Assembly: GCA_964629225.1 (NCBI GenBank)
Contig: CAZVQC010000012.1
Coordinates: 1 to 54,522, forward strand
Direction: 5' to 3'
Source: RUG14199 sp964629225
GTDB taxonomy: Bacteria; Bacillota; Clostridia; Oscillospirales; CAG-272
Length of the DNA stretch: 54,522 nucleotides
Positions 1 to 8,126 of the stretch are shown here, piece after piece (the first letter of the stretch is position 1; each line of letters starts with the position of its first letter). The notes under the pieces are model-generated. The model was not told the DNA's origin. It worked only from the letters and a program-made list of their open reading frames with translations, and ran no database searches. The position numbers and the translations under genes were made by a program.

Positions 1-21
1 CCCTGCGGCAATGCCGCAGGG
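1..21. terminator. Hairpin 3' of rpsI, likely terminator
   Basis: A perfect 9-bp stem (ccctgcggc / gccgcaggg) with a 3-nt loop lies 22 bases beyond the rpsI stop on the minus strand. The T-run that would complete a minus-strand terminator falls outside the window, so function is inferred from position. Confidence 0.55.
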
Positions 22-43
22 TAAAAATTCGGTATTTTCGACC

Positions 44-445
44 TTATCTCTTTGAGAACTGGCTTGCACGACGTGCGGCTTTGAGACCATACTTCTTTCT
101 TTCCTTCATTCTCGGGTCACGAGTGAGGAAGCCTGCCTGCTTGAGAGCGGCACGGTAAGTGTCGTCGGCAAGAAGAAGAGCACGGGCAACGCCGTGACGG
201 ATAGCGCCTGCCTGACCGGAGAAGCCGCCGCCCTTAACGTTAGCAACGATGTCGAATTTGCCCATTGTACCGGTAACTCCGAAGGGCTGGTTGATGACGA
301 GCTTCAAAGTTTCAAGTCCGAAGTAATCGTCAATATCACGTCCGTTGATGGTGATAGTACCTGTTCCGGGGAAAAGACGGACGCGGGCTACAGAGCTTTT
401 TCTTCTGCCTGTGCCGTAGAAATAGGGTTTTGCACTTGTGTACAT
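44..445 (-). CDS. rpsI: 30S ribosomal protein S9
   Basis: S9 of the small ribosomal subunit, whose basic C-terminal tail reaches the P-site tRNA. The 133-aa product has the family start (YGTGRRKSSVARVRL), the central GGGFSGQAGAIRHGVARAL segment, and the basic end (DPRMKERKKYGLKAARR...FSKR) closing in SKR as expected. Length is normal. It lies 19 bases after rplM on the same strand, the conserved rplM-rpsI pair, and shares the promoter at 948-976. Identification is secure. Confidence 0.97.
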   Translation of the reverse strand: MYTSAKPYFYGTGRRKSSVARVRLFPGTGTITINGRDIDDYFGLETLKLVINQPFGVTGTMGKFDIVANVKGGGFSGQAGAIRHGVARALLLADDTYRAALKQAGFLTRDPRMKERKKYGLKAARRASQFSKR

Positions 446-464
446 CAGTTAGTTCCGTCCTTTC

Positions 465-899
465 TTACATTTTTACTTCGTACTCAACGGGTTTCTGAGC
501 TGCGTGCTTGTGAGCCGCACCTGCGTAGACCTTGAGACGAGTCATAGCTTTTGCACCGATGGAGTTGTGGGGAAGCATTCCCTTAACTGCAAGTTCCATT
601 GCGAACTCGGGGCGCTTTGCCATGAGTTCTTTGTACTGAACGGACTTGAGACCGCCGATGTAGCCGGAATGATGGTAGTAGTATTTCTGTTCGAGCTTGT
701 TTCCTGTGAGAACTGCCTTTTCAGCATTCACGATGATAACGAAATCGCCGCAGTCAACGTGGGGTGTGAATTCGGGGTTGTTCTTACCGCGAAGGATAGC
801 AGCAGCGGCAGCAGCAGTTTTGCCGAGAGGCTTGCCTGCAGCGTCGATAACATACCATTTGCGGTTCAGGGATTCGCTCTTTGCCATGAATGTGGACAT
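465..899 (-). CDS. rplM: 50S ribosomal protein L13
   Basis: L13, an early-assembly protein of the large subunit. The 144-aa product shows family motifs: RKWYVIDAAGKPLGKTA near the start, VDCGDFVIIVNAEK, YYYHHSGYIGGLK, and the GMLPHNSIGAKAMTRLKVYAG region. The start at 899 is chosen because cggagg (908-913) sits 8 nt upstream; the second Met, four codons in, is too far from it. First gene of the rplM-rpsI operon. Confidence 0.97.
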   Translation of the reverse strand: MSTFMAKSESLNRKWYVIDAAGKPLGKTAAAAAAILRGKNNPEFTPHVDCGDFVIIVNAEKAVLTGNKLEQKYYYHHSGYIGGLKSVQYKELMAKRPEFAMELAVKGMLPHNSIGAKAMTRLKVYAGAAHKHAAQKPVEYEVKM

Positions 900-947
900 A
901 GAATTTTCCTCCGCTGTTTTGCATTATTATTGATTTTGAACATGACG

Positions 948-976
948 ATTATAGCACACTGAAAGCGAAGTGTCAA
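948..976 (-). promoter_or_regulatory. Consensus sigma-A promoter of rplM-rpsI
   Basis: On the minus strand a perfect TTGACA (971-976) and perfect TATAAT (948-953) are separated by 17 nt. Transcription would start near 941, leaving a leader of about 40 nt. Both hexamers are exact consensus, as expected for a highly expressed ribosomal operon. Confidence 0.9.
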
Positions 977-1093
977 CGGTTTTTGCACCAAAAAAACAAG
1001 TTTTTTAATCTAATGGGGTATTTTCTCGATATTTCTTCGAAAATCTCGCTTTTACTCACTTTTTCAAAATGAAAACAATTTGTGAACTCATCT

Positions 1094-1810
1094 TCAAAGC
1101 CTCTTTTTACCCGATCTTATGTCCTCATCGGCAATGAGAAAATAGCTTCCGCTTCTGAGGGTTGAAAGGAGATCCTCGTTGGTCTTTATTTCGTGATCTG
1201 TCATAATACCGCCTGCGGGATAATAATTCGTGCCGTGATGGTCTGTGCCGGAGGTAAGGATCGCGCCGGGGACGCTCTTACCGTATTCGAACGCCGCTCT
1301 GTTGGCGCCTTCTTGGAAAGGATGGCCGTTGTAGACTTCGTAACCGTCCACAGCACTGCGGCTAATTATGTGGAGATCCTGTCTAAAGGGGTGTGCTTGG
1401 ATCAAGAGAAGCCCGTCTCTCTTACACTGCTCGTGGAAGGTTGCAACGTCGGTGCAGTAGATATTTTCGTGGGAGAGAAGATACTCCTCGGTAAGTCCGA
1501 ACAAAAGATAGTCATTAAAGTATTGAGGGAAACGGATCTCCGCTCCGAAGATGACGTTGAGGCCGGTGCCGTCGGCGGCTCTTTTGAACGCTCTGTAGCC
1601 CTCTATGAAATGTTCCGCCTTTTCTTCCCAACTCTTGCCTGCAAAGAAATCTGTTGAGTGGCAGTTGAGGGAGAGGTGGTTTGTGATGACGAGGGTGGAG
1701 TATCCGTATTTCAGGTACTTCGGAACTATGACGTCAGCACCTTCGTTTGCGCAGGTGCTGACTTCTTTGCTGTGGCAATGAAGTTCGGTCTTGAATAGTT
1801 TTTTGTCCAT
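1094..1810 (-). CDS. PHP-domain metal-dependent phosphoesterase
   Basis: A PHP-superfamily hydrolase of 238 aa; this fold binds two or three metals and cleaves phosphoesters. Visible metal-ligand motifs are HCHS near residue 12, ITNHLS near residue 42, a central QAHPFR and a late GTDHHG. The substrate cannot be read from sequence; relatives include histidinol-phosphatase-like and oligoribonucleotide or nucleotide phosphatases. The start at 1810 is chosen over an in-frame start 17 codons upstream because aaggaag lies 8 nt before it and the -10 hexamer (1852-1857) excludes a start at 1861. It is monocistronic. Confidence 0.82.
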   Translation of the reverse strand: MDKKLFKTELHCHSKEVSTCANEGADVIVPKYLKYGYSTLVITNHLSLNCHSTDFFAGKSWEEKAEHFIEGYRAFKRAADGTGLNVIFGAEIRFPQYFNDYLLFGLTEEYLLSHENIYCTDVATFHEQCKRDGLLLIQAHPFRQDLHIISRSAVDGYEVYNGHPFQEGANRAAFEYGKSVPGAILTSGTDHHGTNYYPAGGIMTDHEIKTNEDLLSTLRSGSYFLIADEDIRSGKKRL

Positions 1811-1851
1811 GGCAGTGTCTTCCTTTTTGACCTTGGGTCTTGTTTGATGAT

Positions 1852-1880
1852 ATTTTACCACGGATGGGACAAGTATTCAA
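1852..1880 (-). promoter_or_regulatory. Promoter of the PHP-domain gene
   Basis: Minus-strand TTGAAT (1875-1880), 17-nt spacer, TAAAAT (1852-1857). The predicted start near 1845 fixes the downstream ATG at 1810 as the translation start. Confidence 0.75.
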
Positions 1881-1943
1881 GTTTTTCGCAAGATTTTTCA
1901 AAGCTTCCGATCTTTTTCATGACCTGTTACGTTACCTTAACTG

Positions 1944-1972
1944 TTGACAAAGGCGGTGTGCGATGGTAAAAT
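1944..1972 (+). promoter_or_regulatory. Promoter-like site upstream of the decayed mscS gene
   Basis: TTGACA (1944-1949), 17-nt spacer, TAAAAT (1967-1972) on the plus strand. It is nearly consensus although the only thing downstream is the mscS pseudogene, so it may be a leftover or may drive a short untranslated RNA. Confidence 0.6.
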
Positions 1973-2025
1973 AACACTGTGGAACGATACGTGCCGAAAA
2001 AAGAGATAGGGTGGATCCGGTGACT

Positions 2026-2541
2026 TGTCCTCGGCATTGCTCTTCGGGGAGGCCTTTCAACATAGCGGGGAAATGATATTATTTCATCCGTTCCTTTGGG
2101 ATCGGCAACCACGTTTCATTCGGTGACGAGGAGGGCGTTGCCGGCGATATCGGTGGCTGTTACATCACCCTTGCGGACCGTGATAACGTCAAAACAATAA
2201 TTCCCAACGTCACGGTGACCGATTTCGCTGTGACTTACTTCAGCACTTTGACAAAAGATGCGCTGTGATGGGCTTTTCAGCCGATTATACGGACGATGGC
2301 GGGAAGGCGAGACAGGTTTTATGTGCATTGCAAAAACGGTTAAAAAGGTGCTTTATGAGCCTTCTGCGTGTGTGGTGATGACGGAGCACTGTGAAGCGCC
2401 GTCAAGTATCGCCCTATCGTGTGGTTCAATGCCGCAGCCTATTGGGGAGTTAAGACGGATCTTCCGGAAAACGGCAAGCACACCTTTGAAAAGGCGGGTA
2501 TCCCGATACCGTTCCCGCAGGTGGACGTTCATATGAAATGA
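2026..2541 (+). pseudogene. Degraded MscS-family mechanosensitive channel (3' part)
   Basis: Not an open frame, but successive frames spell the MscS core in order. Pieces are LGIALRGGLS (pore helix), SGEMILFHPF, then GDEEGVAGDIGG, DNVKTIIPN and FSADYTDD in the beta domain. EPSACVVMTEH, VWFNAAAYWGV and the family-typical end AGIPIPFPQVDVHMK-stop follow. At least four frame changes and one in-frame stop interrupt it. The N-terminal transmembrane helices are missing: the promoter at 1944 is followed almost directly by mid-gene sequence, suggesting an internal deletion. Its 3' end overlaps the convergent 105-aa gene by 13 bp. MscS channels release solutes on hypo-osmotic shock; this copy cannot make one. 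Confidence 0.8.
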
Positions 2542-2846
2542 TTCGCCGAGATCGGGGCCTTTTCGACTTTCGCTTGCACAAGAAGTCCGTCCTTCCACTT
2601 GCAATCAAGTGTCTTTTCAAGGATCGGATGGCGGCCTCTTTCCAAGGTCATGACGAATCTTACCGTTATGGTGCCCTCTGTTCCCTCGGTCGAATAGGTC
2701 AGCCGGTAGCGTAGTGAGCCCATTTTCGCAAGCTCGGAGGCGCAATAGGTCAGTATCTCGGAGAGGAGAGCCTCGCTGAGGGCGTTCATCCACTCTGTGT
2801 TATCAAGGTCGCATTCCTTTTCGAAAAAAGGGTATTCGGCTCTCAT
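2529..2846 (-). CDS. Hypothetical protein, 105 aa
   Basis: I do not recognise this family. The product is acidic at the N-terminus (YPFFEKECDLDNTEW) and its second half looks like alternating beta strands (RLTYSTEGTEGTITVRFVMTLERG). That is vaguely like small DUF3298/RsiV-type domains, but without a signal peptide; this is a guess. The start at 2846 is chosen because cgaggt lies just upstream. An in-frame ATG 20 codons earlier has no ribosome binding site and falls beside the -10-like TATAAT (2905-2910, minus). It is divergent from rarA, which begins 77 bp away. Confidence 0.5.
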   Translation of the reverse strand: MRAEYPFFEKECDLDNTEWMNALSEALLSEILTYCASELAKMGSLRYRLTYSTEGTEGTITVRFVMTLERGRHPILEKTLDCKWKDGLLVQAKVEKAPISANHFI

Positions 2847-2923
2847 GATACCTCGGTTTCTTATTTTTTTAGTGATCTTCAGGTCATCACCGCCTTTCGG
2901 TGTCATTATATCAGGAGGAAAAA

Positions 2924-4165
2924 ATGGCAAATGACAGATCTCCCGCCGCAAATGCTCTTCGTCCGAGGAGCTTTGACGATATGGTGGGACAGGAGCACCT
3001 TGTCGGAAAGAACGGAGTTCTTCGCCGTCTTCTTAACGGCGGCAAACTTCCGAGTATGATATTCTACGGCCCTCCCGGAACGGGAAAGACTACCGCTGCT
3101 GTCATAATGGCGGAGAATTCCGGGATGGAGATGCGCCGTCTCAACGCCACAAGCGCTACCCTTGCGGACGTCCGTGCCGTGGTGGAAGAGGCAAACGGGA
3201 TCTTCGGTGCCGGTGGGATCCTTCTTTATCTTGACGAGATCCAGTATTTCAACAAAAAACAGCAGCAGTCTCTCCTTGAATATCTTGAGGACGGGCGGAT
3301 CACCATGATAGCATCCACCACGGAGAATCCCTATTATTATGTATATGACGCTATCCTGTCGCGCTGTACCGTTTTCGAATTTAAAAAAGTACCGTCAAAG
3401 ACGCTTTATCCCTACTTGAAAAAGGTCTTTGCATCGGTTGTCGGCGAAGGAATGGAACTTACCGATGAAGCGGCAAAGTTTTTTTCCGAATGTGCCGCCG
3501 GAGACGTCCGCCGTTCGGTGACCCTTCTTGAGAGTGCGATAGAGTACTCAAGGTCCGGCGGTGAAAAGATCATTGATCTTGAGATGGCAAAAAGGTTTGT
3601 GCCCGGTGTCATGGCGGGGAATTTTGACAGGGACGGGGACGTTCACTACGACCTTCTCTCGGCCCTTCAAAAGTCCATACGGGGCTCCGATCCGGATGCG
3701 GCGGTATTTTATCTTGCAAGGCTTCTTGAGGGCGGGGATCTGATCTCCCCCTGCCGCAGACTGATGGTGATAGCCTCCGAGGATATCGGCTGCGCCTACC
3801 CCATGGCTGCGGTGATAGTTCGTGCTTGCGTCGAGAGCGCCTTTCAGCTAGGGCTTCCGGAGGCACGTATACCCCTTGCGAATGCGGCGGTGATGCTCGC
3901 TACAGCCCCAAAGTCAAACAGCGCATATGCGGCCCTGGATGCCGCTGCGGAAGACATAAAAAAAGGAATGGGTGGAGAGATACCGCTTCACTTGAAGAGC
4001 CCTCTTTTCAAAGGCTACAAGTATCCCCACTCCTATCCGGATCACTGGGTCGCACAACAGTATCTGCCGGATGACGTGAAGGACAGGCAGTACTACGTTC
4101 CGGGAGAGAACAAGACAGAACAGGCGGCAAAGTCCTATTGGGACGGGATAAAAAAGAAAAAGTGA
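2924..4165 (+). CDS. rarA: Replication-associated recombination protein A (AAA+ ATPase)
   Basis: RarA/MgsA/Mgs1-family clamp-loader-like ATPase of 413 aa that acts at stalled replication forks. Walker A GPPGTGKT is at residues 49-56, Walker B is LLYLDEIQYFNKKQQ, the sensor segment is STTENPYYYVYDAILSRC, and the C-terminal half has the conserved SEDIGCAYPMA and YKYPHSYPDHWVAQQYLP stretches. The start is set by aggagg at 2913-2918, 5 nt before the ATG. Walker B carries YLDEIQYF where many homologues have FIDEIHRF. Monocistronic; the next operon has its own promoter. Confidence 0.93.
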   Translation: MANDRSPAANALRPRSFDDMVGQEHLVGKNGVLRRLLNGGKLPSMIFYGPPGTGKTTAAVIMAENSGMEMRRLNATSATLADVRAVVEEANGIFGAGGILLYLDEIQYFNKKQQQSLLEYLEDGRITMIASTTENPYYYVYDAILSRCTVFEFKKVPSKTLYPYLKKVFASVVGEGMELTDEAAKFFSECAAGDVRRSVTLLESAIEYSRSGGEKIIDLEMAKRFVPGVMAGNFDRDGDVHYDLLSALQKSIRGSDPDAAVFYLARLLEGGDLISPCRRLMVIASEDIGCAYPMAAVIVRACVESAFQLGLPEARIPLANAAVMLATAPKSNSAYAALDAAAEDIKKGMGGEIPLHLKSPLFKGYKYPHSYPDHWVAQQYLPDDVKDRQYYVPGENKTEQAAKSYWDGIKKKK

Positions 4166-4193
4166 CTTTTGGGAAAGTATTTGCAAAAAGGGC

Positions 4194-4222
4194 TTGACAA
4201 GAGAAGAAAAGTGTGATATGAT
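4194..4222 (+). promoter_or_regulatory. Promoter of rplJ-rplL
   Basis: TTGACA (4194-4199), 17-nt spacer, TATGAT (4217-4222). It gives a 5' leader of about 140 nt before rplJ. Confidence 0.85.
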
Positions 4223-4230
4223 TCTTGTGT

Positions 4231-4332
4231 TATCCAAAGACAGCAGGTTACGGTAAAAGAGAGATCTTTCCTGCCGAGGAAGACGAGATACGGAGTATTA
4301 AGGTCTTTTTCGGTCGGAAAAAGACCTTTTTT
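4231..4332 (+). promoter_or_regulatory. L10 leader with Rho-independent attenuator
   Basis: The leader contains the ccaaagacagcagg and cctgccgagga segments typical of the Firmicute L10 leader (the L10-L12 binding site). They are followed by a terminator hairpin: aaggtctttttc (4300-4311), a 5-nt loop, its complement to 4328, and a T-run to 4332. In this family, excess L10-L12 complex binds the leader and promotes termination before rplJ. The match is by eye, not by covariance model. Confidence 0.75.
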
Positions 4333-4368
4333 GTGCCGTTTCCGAAAATAAATAAGGAGGTTTTTACA

Positions 4369-4929
4369 ATGCCCAGTGCAAATGTTTTAGAGCAGAAGAA
4401 GGCCATCGTTGCCGACCTCGCCGAGAAATTCGGTAAAGCGGCTTCCGGTGTTCTTGTTAAGTATCAGGGTATTACGGTTGAGCAGGATACGAAGCTTCGT
4501 GCAAGCCTTCGCGCAGCGGGAGTTGAGTATTCCGTTATCAAAAACACGCTTATCGGCCGTGCGTGCGACGAAGTTGGTTTCGGCGCAATGAAAGAACATC
4601 TTGAAGGCATGAACGCTATCGCCATCAGTTATGACGATCCCGTTGCCCCTGCTAAGATCCTGAAGGAATACGCAGAGAAGATCGAATGCTTCGAACTTCG
4701 CGCAGGATTCCTTGACGGTGCCGTTATCGATACTGCAACAGTATGCGAACTCGCAGACACGCCTTCTAAGGAAACTATGATCGCAAGGATCCTCGGCAGT
4801 ATCCAGGGACCTATCACAGGTCTTGCCGTTGCGCTTAACGCAGTCGTCGAAAAAGGCGGCGAGGCAGCACCCGCTGAGGAAGCTGCAGCACCTGCAGAAG
4901 AAGCACCCGCTGAACCTGCAGCAGAGTAA
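4369..4929 (+). CDS. rplJ: 50S ribosomal protein L10
   Basis: L10 anchors the L7/L12 dimers on the large-subunit stalk and autoregulates its own operon through the leader just upstream. The 186-aa product begins SANVLEQKKAIVADLAEKF and keeps the KYQGITVEQDTKLRASLR and VIKNTLIGRA motifs, then ends in an Ala/Pro/Glu-rich tail of about 20 residues. The start is fixed by aaggagg (4354-4360), 8 nt upstream; an upstream in-frame extension would run through the leader. Pairs with rplL 48 bp downstream. Confidence 0.96.
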   Translation: MPSANVLEQKKAIVADLAEKFGKAASGVLVKYQGITVEQDTKLRASLRAAGVEYSVIKNTLIGRACDEVGFGAMKEHLEGMNAIAISYDDPVAPAKILKEYAEKIECFELRAGFLDGAVIDTATVCELADTPSKETMIARILGSIQGPITGLAVALNAVVEKGGEAAPAEEAAAPAEEAPAEPAAE

Positions 4930-4977
4930 TTTTTGAAAACTAAACAACTTAATTTAACAATTTCGGAGGAATTTAAA

Positions 4978-5352
4978 ATGGCAAGCGAAAAAATCACAAG
5001 CATTGTTGAAGCTATTGAAGCTCTTACGCTTCTCGAAACAAAAGAACTCGTAGAAGCAATCGAGGACAAGTTCGGCGTATCCGCAGCTCCCGTTGCAGTA
5101 GCAGCAGTTGCAGGCGCAGCAGCACCCGCAGGCGAAGAGAAGACAGAGTTTGATGTCGTTCTCACAAGCTTCGGCGCAAAGAAACTCGACGTTATCAAGG
5201 CTGTCCGTGAGATCACAGGTCTCGGACTTAAGGAAGCTAAGGAGATGGTCGAGGGCGCTCCCAAGGCAGTTAAAGAGGGCGTTTCCAAGGAAGAGGCTGA
5301 TGACCTCAAGGCTAAGCTCACAGCTGCAGGCGCAGAAGTTGAGATCAAGTAA
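4978..5352 (+). CDS. rplL: 50S ribosomal protein L7/L12
   Basis: The flexible stalk protein that recruits translation GTPases. The 124-aa product has the N-terminal dimerisation helix (ITSIVEAIEALTLLETKEL), an Ala-rich hinge and the C-terminal domain with KKLDVIKAVREITGLGLKEAK. The start is set by cggagg (4964-4969). A strong terminator follows directly, so rpoBC is not co-transcribed and is not in the window. Confidence 0.97.
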   Translation: MASEKITSIVEAIEALTLLETKELVEAIEDKFGVSAAPVAVAAVAGAAAPAGEEKTEFDVVLTSFGAKKLDVIKAVREITGLGLKEAKEMVEGAPKAVKEGVSKEEADDLKAKLTAAGAEVEIK

Positions 5353-5366
5353 TTTAGCTTGTAATT

Positions 5367-5396
5367 TTAAAAAACGGCGGGTGACCGCCGTTTTTT
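5367..5396 (+). terminator. Terminator of rplJ-rplL
   Basis: Stem aaaaaacggcgg / ccgccgtttttt around a gtga loop, ending in six T. A canonical intrinsic terminator about 15 bp after the rplL stop; its A-rich 5' side could also stop minus-strand transcripts. Confidence 0.9.
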
Positions 5397-5540
5397 GTTA
5401 TCAGAAGGGCTTTGACCGGACTCTGTTTCGGCCGTTGAGGAGAAGCTCTGCGTGATGACCTGACGGGTACTTCCCCATTTGAGTGTGAAGGTGCTTTGCA
5501 CGGTACCATTCTATTCGCACCGATGGAAAAGTAAAAATAT

Positions 5541-5568
5541 CGGCGGAGGGGCAATGCCCGCTCCGCCG
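5541..5568 (-). terminator. Terminator of the 2-oxoacid dehydrogenase operon
   Basis: Minus-strand stem formed by cggcggag (5541-5548) and ctccgccg (5561-5568), with an inner gggcat/gccc extension, followed on the minus strand by a T-rich tract (5531-5540). It lies 37 bp past the E1 stop. The roughly 145 bp between it and the rplL terminator hold no recognisable gene. Confidence 0.8.
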
Positions 5569-5604
5569 ACTCTCATTTTATTTCGTTTTTACCCGAGTTT
5601 GCGA

Positions 5605-8088
5605 TCAAAGACCTTTTTTGCTTCTCTCAATGTGCTCGGCTTCGCTCTCGTTGATCTTGCAGACTCTGCCTGCGATGGGCATGAGTTTCTGGGAGATAAC
5701 ATCCACGATACCGTCAGCCTGCGGGAAAAAGTACTTCTCAAACTCGAACGCGGGGGTGATCCAGTTACGGGAACCGAATACTACCGGAGGAGCATCCAGG
5801 TAATCAAATGCCATTTCGGTGATGTTGGATGCCATGTCACGCATGATGGAGTTACGGTCGCAAGCATCGCCTACGATGACGATCTTACCGGTCTTCTTAA
5901 CGCTCTCGATCACCTTTTCATAGTTGAAGGGAACGAGGGAGCGGGTGTCGATGACTTCCGCGCTGATGCCGTACTCACTTTCAAGTTTCTTTGCCGCCTC
6001 AAGTGCTCTGTAGAGAACTGCTCCGATGGTGAGAATGGTAACGTCCTTACCTTCTCTCTTAACATCGGGATCGCCGAATTTGACGGTGTAGGGCTCTGTG
6101 GGAACGCCACCCTCGTGGAACTGCTCACCGATATCGTAGATGCGCTGAGATTCGAAGAAGATAACGGGGTCTGTTCCGTTGAGAGCTTCTGCCATGAGTC
6201 CTTTTGCATCGTAAGGTGTTGCGGGGAAGCAGACCTTAAGTCCGGGAATGTGAGCGCAAAGTGCAGTCCAGTCCTGAGAGTGCTGAGCACCGTACTTGGA
6301 ACCTACGGAAACACGAACTACGACGGGCATCTTAAGGATGCCGGCACTCATTGACTGCCACTTTGAGAGCTGGTTGAAAATCTCGTCTCCCGCACAGCCG
6401 ATGAAGTCTGCGTACATGAGCTCAACTATTGCACGTCCGCCAGCCATAGCATAGCCGACTGCAGAACCGACGATAGCGGCCTCGGAGATGGGTGCGTTGA
6501 AGAAACGGTGGTAGGGAAGAGCCTCGGTAAGTCCGCGGTAGACTGCGAATGCGCCGCCCCAGTCACGGTTATCCTCACCGTATGCGATGGTGGTGGGGTC
6601 TTCGTAGAATTTGTCGATGATAGCCTCGAAGAGACCGTCACGCAGACCGAACTGCTTGATTTTGGGAAGCATCTCGCCCTTTTCATCGAATGCGTATCTT
6701 GCCTTTGTAGCGAGCTGCTTTACTCTGGGGTTCTCTTCCTTCGGCATGAGGACTTCGGGCTCTCTCTCGGTGTCCATCTTGGGTGTCTCGGTGTTGGAGA
6801 ACATGATGGAGGAAATCATATCGGGAGTCTTGTCCAAATCCATTCTGGGGGAGATGGTCTCGTCTGTTGCCATTGCACAGATCTTTGTTATCCTCTTGAT
6901 GATATCTTCTTCGATAGCACCGAATTCGGAGTCGGATGCGACCTTGCCCTTGACCATCTTTGCTCTGTAAGCCGCGATGGGGCAAGCGTTCTTCCACTCT
7001 TCGATCTCCTCTGCGCTTCTGTATGTGGAGGAGTCTGAAGGAGAGTGGCCGCTGACACGGTAAGTTGCAACTTCGAGAAGTGCGGGACCTTCGCCCTTGA
7101 TAAGAAGTTCTTTCTTTCTTGTGGTGGCGTCGATGACTGCGAGAGGATCGTAGCCGTTGACCTTTTCTGCGTGCATCATTTCAGGTGAGAAGCCTGCGCC
7201 GAGACGTGCGGGGATATCGAAGCCCATGGTCTCGCCTCTGGTCTGCCCGCCCATGCCGTAGAAGTTGTTGAATACGTTGAAGAGAATCGGCATTCCGCTG
7301 TCGTCATACTTGCCGTCCATGCCCCAAAGCTTTTTTATCTGGTCCATATTAGCCATGTTGAGAGCTTCAAGTACGGGGCCGCGTCCGAGCGCGCCGTCAC
7401 CGGAGTTTGCGATAACGATACCCTTCTTGTGGCAACTTCTCTTGTAGAGAGCCGCACCGAGTGCTACGGGAGCCGCTCCGCCGACGATGGCGTTGTTCGG
7501 GAAGATGCCGAAGGGGATGAAGAATGCGTGCATGGATCCGCCGAGACCGCGGTTGAAGCCGGTGGTCCTTGCGAAGATCTCTGCCAGTGCGCCGTAGAGA
7601 AGGAAGTCGATGGCGAGATCCTTCACGTTGCCGCTCTTGTTTTCCTTTTCAACGACGGAGAGGATGTTACCGCCGAGGAATTCCTTCATGATATCGTAGA
7701 GCTCATCATCATCAAGCTTGTTGATGGAGGAAAGTCCCTTTGCGAGGATCTCACCGTGGCTTCTGTGGGAGCCGAAGGTGAAGTCGTTGATATCAAGACA
7801 GTACGCTTGACCTACGGCAGAGGCTTCCTGACCTATGGAGAGGTGAGCGGGGCCGGGGTTGTTGTACTGAACGCCGTTGTAGACGCTCTTAGTCTTGATC
7901 TCATTGAGCATGGTCTCAAACTCGCGGATGATCCTCATGTCGCGGTAGATGCGAAGGAAGTCGTCCTTTTTATAGATCTTTTTTTCCTCGGCAAGAGTCT
8001 TGTCATACTGACAGAGGGGGATCTTGTCAAATTCGATGTAGCCCTTCTTAAAGGCTTCTTCCGTGCTGATATATTGGCTCTTAGGCAT
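5605..8088 (-). CDS. Fused 2-oxoacid dehydrogenase E1 (alpha+beta), thiamine-PP dependent
   Basis: E1 decarboxylates a 2-oxoacid and transfers the acyl group to lipoyl-E2. Residues from about 60 to 400 are an alpha subunit: SHGEILAKG, the GGSMH motif, and the thiamine-PP/Mg motif opening with GDGALGRG and closing with NVFNN. Residues from about 465 to 800 are a beta subunit: AYGEDNRDWGG, RFFNAPISEAAIVGSAVGYAMAG, GAQHSQDW and IDTRSLVPFN. In most bacteria these are two genes; here one 827-aa frame spans both with a charged linker near 415-455. The 2-oxoacid is not decidable from sequence: pyruvate, acetoin and branched-chain acids are all possible. Last gene of the regulator-E2-E3-E1 operon. 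Confidence 0.88.
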   Translation of the reverse strand: MPKSQYISTEEAFKKGYIEFDKIPLCQYDKTLAEEKKIYKKDDFLRIYRDMRIIREFETMLNEIKTKSVYNGVQYNNPGPAHLSIGQEASAVGQAYCLDINDFTFGSHRSHGEILAKGLSSINKLDDDELYDIMKEFLGGNILSVVEKENKSGNVKDLAIDFLLYGALAEIFARTTGFNRGLGGSMHAFFIPFGIFPNNAIVGGAAPVALGAALYKRSCHKKGIVIANSGDGALGRGPVLEALNMANMDQIKKLWGMDGKYDDSGMPILFNVFNNFYGMGGQTRGETMGFDIPARLGAGFSPEMMHAEKVNGYDPLAVIDATTRKKELLIKGEGPALLEVATYRVSGHSPSDSSTYRSAEEIEEWKNACPIAAYRAKMVKGKVASDSEFGAIEEDIIKRITKICAMATDETISPRMDLDKTPDMISSIMFSNTETPKMDTEREPEVLMPKEENPRVKQLATKARYAFDEKGEMLPKIKQFGLRDGLFEAIIDKFYEDPTTIAYGEDNRDWGGAFAVYRGLTEALPYHRFFNAPISEAAIVGSAVGYAMAGGRAIVELMYADFIGCAGDEIFNQLSKWQSMSAGILKMPVVVRVSVGSKYGAQHSQDWTALCAHIPGLKVCFPATPYDAKGLMAEALNGTDPVIFFESQRIYDIGEQFHEGGVPTEPYTVKFGDPDVKREGKDVTILTIGAVLYRALEAAKKLESEYGISAEVIDTRSLVPFNYEKVIESVKKTGKIVIVGDACDRNSIMRDMASNITEMAFDYLDAPPVVFGSRNWITPAFEFEKYFFPQADGIVDVISQKLMPIAGRVCKINESEAEHIERSKKGL

Positions 8089-8126
8089 TGTAAAAATCCT
8101 TCTTTCTTATTATTTCTTATTTTGGA

